From: Allosphingosinicella deserti
GTDB lineage: Bacteria; Pseudomonadota; Alphaproteobacteria; Sphingomonadales; Sphingomonadaceae
Reading direction: 5' to 3'
DNA: 64,000 nt
Assembly: GCF_003012735.1 (NCBI RefSeq)
Contig: NZ_PXYI01000007.1
Span: 62,001 to 126,000, forward strand
Notes under the pieces: model-generated
The model's database searches: none
Seen by the model: only the letters and a program-made list of their open reading frames with translations
What the model was told of the DNA's origin: nothing
Position numbers and translations under genes: made by a program
In this document: one piece after another, positions 45,456-54,600 of the stretch
Layout: each line of letters starts with the position of its first letter
Position numbering within the stretch: position 1 is the stretch's first letter

Positions 45456-48400
45456 TCAGAAGCGCGCCCGTAGACCGAGGCGGTAGATCGGCCCCGAGCT
45501 CGCATATTGGGTGACCACCGGCGATTCCTGGTAGCCGTAGCGTTCGCTCGGCTGGTTGGTGAGGTTGAGGCCTTCCGCCGTGATCGAGATCGCCTCGGTG
45601 ATCTGGTAGCTGAGCGACGCATCGATGTTGGTGGTCGAGCGGCTGAACACGAAATCGTTGATCAGCGGGCTGTCGCACGACGTGCCTTCGGTTGCCGGAT
45701 CGCTCGGCAGCGGGTTGAGGCCCGGGCTGCAATTGCCGGCGGCGATCGGATAGGCGGTGCTGTAGCCCTTGCGATGCGCGACCGAGACTCGCGCCCGGAA
45801 CTTGTCGGTTTCGTAGTAAAGCGTTCCGTTCAGCGCTTGCGGCGAGACGTTGAGGAACGGCGCCTTGCCGGTCGTCTGGGGCGTGGTTGCAGTGCCCGGA
45901 TCGAGGATGTAGTTCAGTTCGGACTTGATGTAGGTGTAATTGATCAACGCACCGAAATTCTTGAGGAACCCGGGCAGGAAGGTGAAATCCTGCTGATAGC
46001 TGACCTCGATACCGCGCAGATAACCGCCCGGTGCGTCGCGGAACTGGCGGGCCGTGAACGGAGCGTCGGCGTCGATATAGGCGATCTGGTTGGCATTGGT
46101 GAATTGCTGCCGCAGCGCCTCGATATTCTCCGCATCGAGGAAGGTCGACAGCGGCGCGGCGTACAGCACGGTCTGCGGGAACGAGCTGATATTCTTCTGG
46201 AAGCCGGCAACCGACAGCAGGCCGCCCGGCGCGAAATACCATTCGACGCTGACGTCGATATTGTTGGAATAAAATGGCTTCAGCTTCGGGTTGCCAACGG
46301 TCAGCGAACCGCCTTCGAGCGACCCGTTGTTCGGGATCGAGATTGCGGTGATCGACGGGGAAAGATTGCCGAGCAAAGGACGCGACATCACCCGCGATGC
46401 CGCGAAGCGCACGAACAGATTGTCGATCGGCTCGTAGTTGAGGTTCATCGACGGCAGGAAGTCGGTATATTTGTTGGTGCCGACGATCGGCCGCCCGGCG
46501 GTGGTCCGTCCTTCCGAGCGGACGTCGGTGATCGCCACCCGGGTGCCGAGGTTGCCGCGCAGCGGCCGGCCGGCAATCTCGGTGTTGAAATCCGCCTGCA
46601 GGTAGAAAGCGGTGTCCTTCTCCTGGACTCCGAATCCGGCCGAGTTGTTGCGCTTGTCGGTGATCCGCCAATCGCCCCACTTGTTCACGCAATTGCAGGT
46701 GAAATCGAACAATTGGTCGAACTTGGCGATGTCGGGGACGTAGAAGCTCGACACGGTACCCTCGGGAACCGTCAAGCCCTGGCCGAACTCGATTACCTTG
46801 CCGACATCGGCCGCGCGCGTTCCGGCTTCCTTCAGGGTCGGATTGAGCAGATCGTTGTTGCGCTCGAACTGGCTGGTCTCGAAGCCGAACTTGCGCTGGG
46901 TGCCGCCGAACGCGATCGAGAAATTGTCGTCCAGGCGAAGATCGAAATCAGCTTTGAACGCCTCGTAGGTGTTCTTGACGGTGCGCTGGTAGTGGCGGAT
47001 CGCCGAGAAGCCCTTGACCGTGTCCCAATTGGCCGGATCGGCGGCATCGAAGCCGAAATCGATCACCGGCATCGGATCGTCGCCGCGTTCGTCGTAGATG
47101 AACGTGCCGGGGGAATCCATGCGATTGAATTCGACGAGCAGGCCGGTCGACACATTGGTCGAGCGCGATTGCCCGTAGGTCAGGTCGACCTTGAAATCGT
47201 CGCTGAACTCGTGGGTCAGGTTGCCGGAAACCTGGCGGAACTCGGTCGTGTAGCTGGCCTGATCGACCGCCGAACGGAAGTCGACGTTGCGCAAAGCAAG
47301 ATAGTCGGCGACCCCATCGGTCACGTTCGCGTCGAGGACGTCCACGCCCGGGCGGCCGATCAGCGAGCCGCGGAAGGCGAGCCGGTTCGACGACGGAATG
47401 TAGCCGACAGAGGCCGGGTTGTTGTAATAATCATAGGGATCGAGGTTGAACGGATTGACGCTGAAGATGTTGGCGTTGGTCGGGGTCACGCCCCCCGGCA
47501 CCACGGCCGCGGACCCTAACACCGACGGGCCGAGCGCACCGGACTGGTTGAACGCAGTCGCGAAGGCCGGCGTGGTGCCGTACAATTCCTGCCCGCAATC
47601 CTGCGCGGGGACGATGTCCGAACCCGCATTGGGAACGCACAGGCCCGGATATAGCGCGCGCGCCGCGCTCGGGGTGAGGCTGCTGCCGGCGGTGTTGTAG
47701 ACGCTGTTGCTGTTGTTGCGGTTGAGTCCGACCGACGAGATCTGGTTGTTGCGGCTGGTATTCTCGAACCGGGAATAGAGCCCGTCGATGCTCAGCAAGG
47801 TGCGGTCTGTGATCCGCCACTGATAGGCTGCGGTGACTCCGATCCGCTCGTTCTTGACGTCCTGCTGCTGCAGGGCGGCAAGCGCGGGAATTCGGACGAG
47901 GGAGTCGTTGAGCCGGCCGGTGGTCGAATAGCCGGTCGGATACAGTTTCGCATACGCTTCCGGATTGGAGCCGGTGAGGATTGCGATCGCCTCGGGATTG
48001 GTGATCGCGCTTCCGAAGCTGGTGCCCACCGGCGCCGAAAAGCCGGCGCGCTGGGGGAATTCGTTCCCCTGCCACTGGCTGCCACGATAGAGATAGTCCG
48101 AGGAGCCGGCGGTGCGGGCATATTGATCGAGCTCGTTCTGCGCCTTGCTGTAGGCGCCCGACACGAGGATGCCCATGCGGCCGTCGAGAAAGCGGGTGGA
48201 GGCGAGGCCAGCGACGCGCGGGCTCGTCTTGCCGCTATTCTTTTGATAGCTCGCCTCGGTCGAGATCGCGAACTGGGTGGCCTTGTAGTCGAAGGGCCGG
48301 CCGGTGGTCAGATCGATGGTTGCGCCCAGCGACCCTTCGTCCGTTTCCGCCGACGGCGTCTTCTGAACCTTGAGCGAACTGAACAGCTCCGACGCGAACG

Positions 48401-48920
48401 TGTTGTAGTCGAACGAGCGGCTGCGGTTGGGCGCGGTGCCCGCATCGTTCGCGCCCGCGGTCGAGAGCGCCTCCAGGCCATTGAGACGGGTGCGGTTGAA
48501 GTCGCCGCCGAGCCCGCGCACGGTGATCGATCGCCCCTCGCCATTGTCGCGATCGATCGACACGCCGGGGAGGCGCTGCAGCGATTCGGCGAGGTTGGTA
48601 TCTGGGAAGTCGGCAATGTCCTCGGCGGTTATCGCGTCGACCTGCACGTCGGACATCCGCTTGAGGTTCAAGGCGTTGCGCAGCGATCCGCGGAAGCCGG
48701 TAACGACGATCCCTTCTTCGGCCGCGGTCGCTCCCGTATCCTGCTCGGCCGTGCCAACGGTGTCACCGATTGTCGTAGAACTTGCTTGCGTGTCAGCGGT
48801 GTCTTCCTGCCCGGTCTCGACCCCCACCTGCGCGAAGGCGGGCGCGGCAGTGAATGCCGCCACGACCAGGGCTGCCGACGAGACGGTGCAAGCAAATGGC
48901 GCTTTACGAGCTTGGGTCAT
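45456..48920 (-). CDS. TonB-dependent receptor for pectic oligosaccharides
   Basis: Large outer-membrane receptor of 1154 residues. The signal peptide is at about 1-31 (SSAALVVAAFTAAPAFAQ), then an acidic Thr/Ala linker and the TonB-box-like EEGIVVTGFRGSLRNALNLK. The plug contains FPDTNLAESLQRLPGVSIDR and SITVRGLGGDFNRTRLNG. The barrel ends with the usual YRLGLRARF. This plug type marks the CAZyme-linked, carbohydrate-specific receptors of sphingomonads and Caulobacter. It is the first gene of the minus-strand pectin operon and is preceded by AGAGGAGAGGAAG. Its likely cargo is oligogalacturonides or rhamnogalacturonan fragments (inferred from neighbours). Confidence 0.94.
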   Translation of the reverse strand: MTQARKAPFACTVSSAALVVAAFTAAPAFAQVGVETGQEDTADTQASSTTIGDTVGTAEQDTGATAAEEGIVVTGFRGSLRNALNLKRMSDVQVDAITAEDIADFPDTNLAESLQRLPGVSIDRDNGEGRSITVRGLGGDFNRTRLNGLEALSTAGANDAGTAPNRSRSFDYNTFASELFSSLKVQKTPSAETDEGSLGATIDLTTGRPFDYKATQFAISTEASYQKNSGKTSPRVAGLASTRFLDGRMGILVSGAYSKAQNELDQYARTAGSSDYLYRGSQWQGNEFPQRAGFSAPVGTSFGSAITNPEAIAILTGSNPEAYAKLYPTGYSTTGRLNDSLVRIPALAALQQQDVKNERIGVTAAYQWRITDRTLLSIDGLYSRFENTSRNNQISSVGLNRNNSNSVYNTAGSSLTPSAARALYPGLCVPNAGSDIVPAQDCGQELYGTTPAFATAFNQSGALGPSVLGSAAVVPGGVTPTNANIFSVNPFNLDPYDYYNNPASVGYIPSSNRLAFRGSLIGRPGVDVLDANVTDGVADYLALRNVDFRSAVDQASYTTEFRQVSGNLTHEFSDDFKVDLTYGQSRSTNVSTGLLVEFNRMDSPGTFIYDERGDDPMPVIDFGFDAADPANWDTVKGFSAIRHYQRTVKNTYEAFKADFDLRLDDNFSIAFGGTQRKFGFETSQFERNNDLLNPTLKEAGTRAADVGKVIEFGQGLTVPEGTVSSFYVPDIAKFDQLFDFTCNCVNKWGDWRITDKRNNSAGFGVQEKDTAFYLQADFNTEIAGRPLRGNLGTRVAITDVRSEGRTTAGRPIVGTNKYTDFLPSMNLNYEPIDNLFVRFAASRVMSRPLLGNLSPSITAISIPNNGSLEGGSLTVGNPKLKPFYSNNIDVSVEWYFAPGGLLSVAGFQKNISSFPQTVLYAAPLSTFLDAENIEALRQQFTNANQIAYIDADAPFTARQFRDAPGGYLRGIEVSYQQDFTFLPGFLKNFGALINYTYIKSELNYILDPGTATTPQTTGKAPFLNVSPQALNGTLYYETDKFRARVSVAHRKGYSTAYPIAAGNCSPGLNPLPSDPATEGTSCDSPLINDFVFSRSTTNIDASLSYQITEAISITAEGLNLTNQPSERYGYQESPVVTQYASSGPIYRLGLRARF

Positions 48921-48970
48921 CTTCCTCTCCTCTCAGTTGCCGGCTTTGCGCCGGTCGTTGCGAATCAATT

Positions 48971-48998
48971 GGTAGCGCTACCTTGACACCGGTGTCAA
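48971..48998 (+). promoter_or_regulatory. Two adjacent palindromic operators in the divergent pectin promoter region
   Basis: GGTAGCGCTACC (48971-48982) is a perfect 12-base palindrome, immediately followed by TTGACACCGGTGTCAA (48983-48998), a perfect 16-base palindrome containing a TTGACA -35 on each strand. They lie between the two divergent operons. Both have the form of LacI/GntR-family operators; the first resembles the sites linked to sugar-responsive promoters in Caulobacter. Binding here would block or couple both operons. Confidence 0.75.
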
Positions 48999-49105
48999 CT
49001 TAACTCAGACTTTTCTTCAGCAGCAGCCGGGGCCGGTTTCGCGTCCGTTTCCGGCCGCTGCGCAACGTCGTCGAAGCGGCCGGAGAGCCGCCACGATCGG
49101 AGGAG

Positions 49106-52100
49106 ATGCAGGTGAGGGACATCAGCCGCCGGACTTTCCTGGGCGCGGCCGGAATCGGGCTGTCGGCAGCCTTCATTCCGTCCGTGCACGCCGCGCCTGT
49201 GCTGGCGCCCGTGCCGGACGAGGGCTGGAAGCTGTGGATCGATCGCGCCGCCGATTATGCCGGCGATCGGCTCTACCTGCCGGATGAGGTCGACCTTGCA
49301 GCGCTGCCGGTCAACCCGCCGAGCGGGGGCTGGGATGCCTTGTGGGAGGCGCAGGCGCTCGATGTCACGCTGCCGGCGACGGTGGAGGAGCATTCCTGGG
49401 GCGCCTTCGGACTGCGGCCCTATACCGGGGACGAATATCGCTATGCGGAGGACGATCCGGTTCCCCAGAACGGCGCCTATCGGGGCGTGTCCTGGTGGTA
49501 TCGGAGGATCGACATTCCGGCTTCGGCGGCCGGCAAGCGCGTGCTGCTCCACCTTCGAGGCGCGCGTCTAAGAGCGGAAATCTTCCTCAACCAGAGACTG
49601 GTCGGCTATTCGATCCTGTCGGAACTGCCGATCCACTGCGATCTGACCGCGGCGATGAAGCCGGGCGGCAGCAACCGTCTGGCAATCCGCATCACCAATC
49701 CCGGCGGCCGCTACGATTGGCGCGATTCGACGACGATGGGATGGGGCGCGGTGAAGCTGTTCGCCTCGCATGGCTTCGGCGGCCTCGATCGCGGGATGAC
49801 GCTTAGTGTTCATCCGCGGGGCGCGCATATCGCCGACGCCTGGGTGCTCAACACGCCCGACCCGCGCGAGGTGACCGCCCATATGGAGGTGGCATTTGCC
49901 GGCAAACTCCCGGCGGAACGGACGCTGCGCCGCCGTGCCGCGCTGGCGTTGCTCGATGCGCACGGTCAGGTGCAGCCCGCCGCCGCAACGCTGGAGACCG
50001 TGCGTGTAAACGGGCAGGTGGCGACGATCGTGTTCCGGCTGCGTGCCGCAACGGCGACTTTGTGGGATCTCGACCGTCCCGATCTCTATCGTCTGCGCTT
50101 CGGATGGGGCGAGGACGTTCGTCTTGCCGAGTTCGGCTTTCGCTGGATCGGCATCGACGGCGTCGGCAGCGACGCAATGCTTCGCCTCAACGGCCGCCGG
50201 ATCAAGCTCTATTCGGCCATCTCCTGGGGCTATTGGGGCTATAATGGGCTATGGCCGACACCGGAGCTCGCCGCGCGCGAAGTCACGTCGGCGAAGGCGC
50301 TGGGCCTCAACTGCCTCCACTTCCATCGCAACGTCGGCAAGGAGGAGGTGTTCGCCGCCCAGAACCGGATGGGACTGCTGCGGGTGATGGAGCCGGGCGG
50401 CGGCCGCCATGCGATCGCTCGCGATCTGAAGCCCGGCGAAACCCTGTCGCCGGCGGATCGCTTCAGCCGCGATTTCATGCGCGCCAAATGCGTTGCGATG
50501 GCGCGGGCGTTCCGCTCCAATCCGTCGCTCGTCCATTACACGCTGCAGAACGAAATCGGAGCCAATCTCGCCAATCCCGATGTGCAGGCGGTGCTGAAGG
50601 CGATTCACGACGCCGATCCGAGCCGGGCGGTGATCCTCAACGACGGCTTCGTCGAACGTGGCGCCGCGCAGGCCATGTACCTGCCCTATGACGAGCATTA
50701 TCTCCGCTCCGACGTGGAGAAATGGGGCGGCTGGTGGGTCAATCATCAGGGTGCCGGCGACCAATGGTATGACCGCTTCTACCAGTCCAAGGATTCCTAC
50801 ATCCATCGCCAGACGGGCAAGCCGTTCATCGTCGAGTTCGGCGAAATGCAGGGCTGCGCCGTCGCCGACAATCATGCCGGAATCGTCCGCGCGATCGAGG
50901 CGCGCGGGGGCAAGGCTTATGACCTAGACGATCATCGCGAGATCCTGCGCGGCACCGAGGCGTTTCTCGATCGCTGGGGCTTCCGCAAGGCGTTTCCGAC
51001 CGCCGACGCTCTGTATCTCTCGATCGGACGCAAATGCTACGAAGCCTGGGAAAATTATCTCGAGAATATCCGGATCGGGGACGAAGTCGATATCGCCGCG
51101 ATCAGCGGCTGGGAAACCACCGCGATCGAGAACCATTCGGGAATTGTCGACAATCTCCGCCACTTCAAGGCTGATCCGGAGATCGTCCGCCGGAGCCTGC
51201 TCCCGATCCGGCCGTGCGCGAAGCAACGCCGGCTGGTCTACAAACTGGGGGAGCGTGCGCTGGTCGATCTCTATTTGTTCAACGACAGCGGCAGACCGGC
51301 GCCCGGGACGCTCATGCTCTCGCTGAGGACACCGGGCGGCGACGAAGAGCCGGTGCAGAGATTCGACGTTCCGACACAGGATCCGGACGTGTTCCGCACG
51401 CTCGTCGCGGAGGCCATCGCGCTGCCACCCTTCACCGAAGCCGGCGCATATCGGGTCAAGTTCGTCCACTCCGCTCACCCCGAAGCCGCGTTCGAGCGCG
51501 CATTCTGGGCGGTCGGGCCGGGGCCACGGCCGGCCCGCAAGCCGCGCATCGCGGTGTCGGGAATCGCCCAGTCGCTGCGGCGCCAGCTCGAGGCGAGCGG
51601 CGTCGCCCAGTTCGAGGAGTTCCGGCCGGGCGCCGCCTATGACGGGATCGTCGCTTCGGGGCTCGCCGCAGACGAGATCGCCCGCCGTCAGATCGGCGAG
51701 CAGACGGGCCTTGAGGCCCAACCGGCAAAGGGCGAGACGCCGAAACTCGTGCCCGGCGCTCTGTCCGATGCCGTTCTCGCCGCCGTGAGAGCCGGAACGC
51801 CGTTGCTGGCGATGGTGCCCGAAGACGGGCTGGCCGACGGCGTCGCGCGCCAGCTCGCCGGCATCGGACTGTTCCGCTACGAAGGTCAGGTCGGCAATTT
51901 GCGGGCTCCGTGGATGGGCAATTGGAACTATCTTCGCGCCCACGCCCTGTTCGCGGGCATTCCCGCCGATCAGGCGACCAGCGTTCTTCACCAGATCGAG
52001 GGTCAGCCTTCGAACGGCCTGCTGGTCGAGGGGGAAGGGGTGGAGATCGTGGCCGCCTACAGCCGGGATCACGACCGCAGGAACGGTGCGGCGACACTGA

Positions 52101-52213
52101 TCGCGCGCAGCGGCGGCATGCGCGTGCTGGTCCATCGCCTGCCGGACATGGTTGCGCCGCTGCAGCATCGCTTCGTTGAAAATGCCGTGCATTGGCTGGC
52201 CGCCGGTGCCTGA
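49106..52213 (+). CDS. Large GH2-like glycosidase, Tat-exported
   Basis: Exported enzyme of 1035 residues with a twin-arginine signal (SRRTFLGAAGIGLSAAFI). The layout is GH2-like: sugar-binding jelly roll about 85-235 (GVSWWYRRIDIPA), immunoglobulin-like about 240-350, TIM barrel about 355-700 with FRWIGIDGVGSDAMLRLNGR. Probable acid/base is E483 in LQNEIGAN, nucleophile E577 or E580 in FIVEFGEMQG. The last about 230 residues (from 810) form an extra domain with a GATase-like look. The exact specificity (beta-galactosidase, glucuronidase or arabinosidase) is undecided. CGGAGGAG abuts ATG 49106, so GTG 49112 may be the real start. First gene of the plus-strand pectin operon. Confidence 0.85.
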   Translation: MQVRDISRRTFLGAAGIGLSAAFIPSVHAAPVLAPVPDEGWKLWIDRAADYAGDRLYLPDEVDLAALPVNPPSGGWDALWEAQALDVTLPATVEEHSWGAFGLRPYTGDEYRYAEDDPVPQNGAYRGVSWWYRRIDIPASAAGKRVLLHLRGARLRAEIFLNQRLVGYSILSELPIHCDLTAAMKPGGSNRLAIRITNPGGRYDWRDSTTMGWGAVKLFASHGFGGLDRGMTLSVHPRGAHIADAWVLNTPDPREVTAHMEVAFAGKLPAERTLRRRAALALLDAHGQVQPAAATLETVRVNGQVATIVFRLRAATATLWDLDRPDLYRLRFGWGEDVRLAEFGFRWIGIDGVGSDAMLRLNGRRIKLYSAISWGYWGYNGLWPTPELAAREVTSAKALGLNCLHFHRNVGKEEVFAAQNRMGLLRVMEPGGGRHAIARDLKPGETLSPADRFSRDFMRAKCVAMARAFRSNPSLVHYTLQNEIGANLANPDVQAVLKAIHDADPSRAVILNDGFVERGAAQAMYLPYDEHYLRSDVEKWGGWWVNHQGAGDQWYDRFYQSKDSYIHRQTGKPFIVEFGEMQGCAVADNHAGIVRAIEARGGKAYDLDDHREILRGTEAFLDRWGFRKAFPTADALYLSIGRKCYEAWENYLENIRIGDEVDIAAISGWETTAIENHSGIVDNLRHFKADPEIVRRSLLPIRPCAKQRRLVYKLGERALVDLYLFNDSGRPAPGTLMLSLRTPGGDEEPVQRFDVPTQDPDVFRTLVAEAIALPPFTEAGAYRVKFVHSAHPEAAFERAFWAVGPGPRPARKPRIAVSGIAQSLRRQLEASGVAQFEEFRPGAAYDGIVASGLAADEIARRQIGEQTGLEAQPAKGETPKLVPGALSDAVLAAVRAGTPLLAMVPEDGLADGVARQLAGIGLFRYEGQVGNLRAPWMGNWNYLRAHALFAGIPADQATSVLHQIEGQPSNGLLVEGEGVEIVAAYSRDHDRRNGAATLIARSGGMRVLVHRLPDMVAPLQHRFVENAVHWLAAGA

Positions 52214-52241
52214 CGCACTTCTCTGCTTCGAAAGGTTTTCC

Positions 52242-53525
52242 ATGAAACGCGTATCGACCGCGATCCTGATCGCTCTTGCCGTGACTGCCGGGCCGAGCCC
52301 GGCGCGGGTGGTCGGCACCGCCACGTCCGCCGCGCCGGTGACGGCGGATCGGATCGCTGCACTGCCGGCCACGGAGCAGACGCAGTGGCGCGCCTATCTC
52401 GCCCGCTCGCAGGCCCTGATGGCGGCGGACAAGGCCGCTTTGGCCGCGGAGCAGCGACAGGCCGGGGGCGCGATACGGCCGGACCGGCCGCATGGCGGCG
52501 GCGACGGCATGCCGCTCGACCGTGACGATTCCTACTACCGCTCGGCGGAGGCGCGTGCGATCGCGGACAACATCGTCAGCTTCCAGACTCCGGCCGGAGG
52601 CTGGGGCAAGAACCAGAACCGGGCCGGACCGCCGCGGGCGCGCGGGGAGGGATGGGCGATCGTCGAGCGCCTGCCGACCTATGCGGCGGGTGACATCCAG
52701 GCCGCCGATGACCGCTGGGCCTATGTCGGCACGATCGACAATGGCGCGACCACGACCGAGCTTCGCTTCCTCGGCCGGGTCCAGGCTCAGCATCCCGGCC
52801 GGGGCGGCGACGCCTACCGCGCCGCCTTCCTCAAGGGTCTACGGTATCTGCTCACCGCCCAGTATCCGAATGGCGGCTGGCCCCAGGTCTACCCCCTGCA
52901 GGGCGGCTATCATGATGCGATCACCTACAATGACAACGCCCTCGTCGAGGTCACGCGATTGCTGGCGGAAGTCGGCGCCGTCGGCGCGTCCCACGCCTTC
53001 GTGCCGGTCGGCCTCGCCGCCGAGGCGCGCATCGCCGCGGACAAGGCGGTCAGCGTGCTGCTCCGCAGCCAGGTGGTGGTGAACGGCCGGCGTACCGTCT
53101 GGGCGCAGCAGCATGATGCGCTGACGCTGGCGCCGGTCGGTGCGCGCGCGTTCGAGCCGATCGCGCTGTCCACCGCCGAAAGCGCCGGGATCCTGCGCTT
53201 CCTGATGGAACAGCCGAAGCCATCACCGGAAATGATCGCTGCGGTGGAGAGCGGCATCGCCTGGCTGCGATCGCATGGCCTGCGCGACGTCGAGTGGAGC
53301 CGGTCGGACGCACGGCTGGTCTCGAAACCGGGCGCCGGACCGATCTGGGCACGCCTCTACGATGTCCGAACGTTCAAGCCGGTGTTCGGGGACCGCGACC
53401 GCAAGGTCTATGACGACGTCGGCGAGATCAGCACCGAACGCCGCCGCGGCTACAGTTGGTTCAACACCGCGCCGGCCGCAGCGATCGCCCGTTTCCAGAA
53501 ATGGAAGCCCGGCGCCGCGCGCTGA
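52242..53525 (+). CDS. Pectate lyase family 10
   Basis: Secreted PL10 pectate lyase of 427 residues with a Sec-type signal near the N-terminus (STAILIALAVTAGPSPA). Family motifs are clear: FQTPAGGWGKNQN, AQYPNGGWPQVYPLQGGYHD followed by ITYNDNALVEV (calcium and substrate region), and VWAQQHDALTLAPVGARAFE with the LSTAESAGILRFLM block carrying the catalytic Arg/Asp area. It cleaves polygalacturonate by calcium-dependent beta-elimination. It sits 28 bases after the GH2 gene and 32 bases before the methylesterase. ATG 52242 was chosen from the signal peptide. Confidence 0.93.
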   Translation: MKRVSTAILIALAVTAGPSPARVVGTATSAAPVTADRIAALPATEQTQWRAYLARSQALMAADKAALAAEQRQAGGAIRPDRPHGGGDGMPLDRDDSYYRSAEARAIADNIVSFQTPAGGWGKNQNRAGPPRARGEGWAIVERLPTYAAGDIQAADDRWAYVGTIDNGATTTELRFLGRVQAQHPGRGGDAYRAAFLKGLRYLLTAQYPNGGWPQVYPLQGGYHDAITYNDNALVEVTRLLAEVGAVGASHAFVPVGLAAEARIAADKAVSVLLRSQVVVNGRRTVWAQQHDALTLAPVGARAFEPIALSTAESAGILRFLMEQPKPSPEMIAAVESGIAWLRSHGLRDVEWSRSDARLVSKPGAGPIWARLYDVRTFKPVFGDRDRKVYDDVGEISTERRRGYSWFNTAPAAAIARFQKWKPGAAR

Positions 53526-53557
53526 TGCTTCCCTTCGGAGCAAGATTGGACGACCGC

Positions 53558-54556
53558 ATGAAGCCTCTCCTCGTAGCGCTCTGCATTGCCGGTAGTTTGC
53601 TGATCTCGGCGGCGGCACCGGCCGCAGCCCGCGACCTGATCGTGTCCTCAAACCAGACCGGCGCTTACCGCAGCGTCCAGGCGGCGATCGATGCGCTTCC
53701 GTCGGGTGGCGGAATCATCCGCATCGCGCCGGGGACGTGGCGCGAAAAGCTGACGATCGACCGTCCGCGCGTCACTCTGATCGGCACGGGGGAGGGGCCG
53801 GCGGCGACCATCCTCGTCTACGGCGATTCTGCGAAGAGCGCCGGGGGCACGTTCAACTCGGCGACACTGACGGCCAGCGGCGACGATCTTCGCATCGCCA
53901 ATCTCACCATCCAGAACGATTGGTGGCTGGTGCCAGGCAATCCACCGTCACAGGCGGTGGCGCTATCGCTGACCGGAGACCGCGCCGTCCTGACCCGCGT
54001 CCGCCTGCTCGGGCATCAGGACACGCTCTTCACCAACAAGGGGAAGGGCGGCCGGATGGCGCGCCACTATTTCTCAAATTGCTACATCGAAGGGCATGTC
54101 GATTTCATCTTCGGCAATGCGAAGAGTTACTTCCACGACTGCCGGCTTCACGGGCTGGCCCATTCGGACGTCTGGTACACCGCGCAGAGCCGCGCGTCGG
54201 CCGACGAAGACAGCGGCTATGTGTTCGATCGCTGCCGGCTCACCGCCGATCCGGCTGCCCGCAACATCTCGCTCGGCAGGCCCTGGCGGGACCATGCCCG
54301 GGTCATCTTCCTGCGCACGAGGATGGACGCACAGGTGATGCCCGAGGGCTGGCGCGAATGGTATCCAGGCACGTCCAAACGCCTTCCGACGACCGATTAT
54401 GCCGAATACGCATCGTCGGGGCGCGGCGCAGCGCCCGCGGCGCGCGCCGCGCCATCGCGCCAGCTGACCCGGAAGGAGGCCGCCACGTGGTCGGCGCGCT
54501 CCTTCTTCAACGGCGACGCGGACTGGATCGCAGCCGGATTGAAAGCCCTTCGCTGA
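53558..54556 (+). CDS. Pectin methylesterase (CE8)
   Basis: Secreted pectinesterase of 332 residues removing methyl groups from polygalacturonate so that lyases can bind. Signal peptide VALCIAGSLLISAAAPAAA. The parallel beta-helix carries all family residues: QAVAL (132-136), acid/base D155 in GHQDTLF, nucleophile D182 in YIEGHVDFIFG, and R241 in SLGRPW. GGAG at 53537-53540 is better spaced for an in-frame TTG at 53546, which would add four residues. Last gene of the plus-strand pectin operon. Confidence 0.95.
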   Translation: MKPLLVALCIAGSLLISAAAPAAARDLIVSSNQTGAYRSVQAAIDALPSGGGIIRIAPGTWREKLTIDRPRVTLIGTGEGPAATILVYGDSAKSAGGTFNSATLTASGDDLRIANLTIQNDWWLVPGNPPSQAVALSLTGDRAVLTRVRLLGHQDTLFTNKGKGGRMARHYFSNCYIEGHVDFIFGNAKSYFHDCRLHGLAHSDVWYTAQSRASADEDSGYVFDRCRLTADPAARNISLGRPWRDHARVIFLRTRMDAQVMPEGWREWYPGTSKRLPTTDYAEYASSGRGAAPAARAAPSRQLTRKEAATWSARSFFNGDADWIAAGLKALR

Positions 54557-54600
54557 AGGCGCGAGGTCCGGGAGCGTTACCGCTCGTCAGGCGGGCTTGT

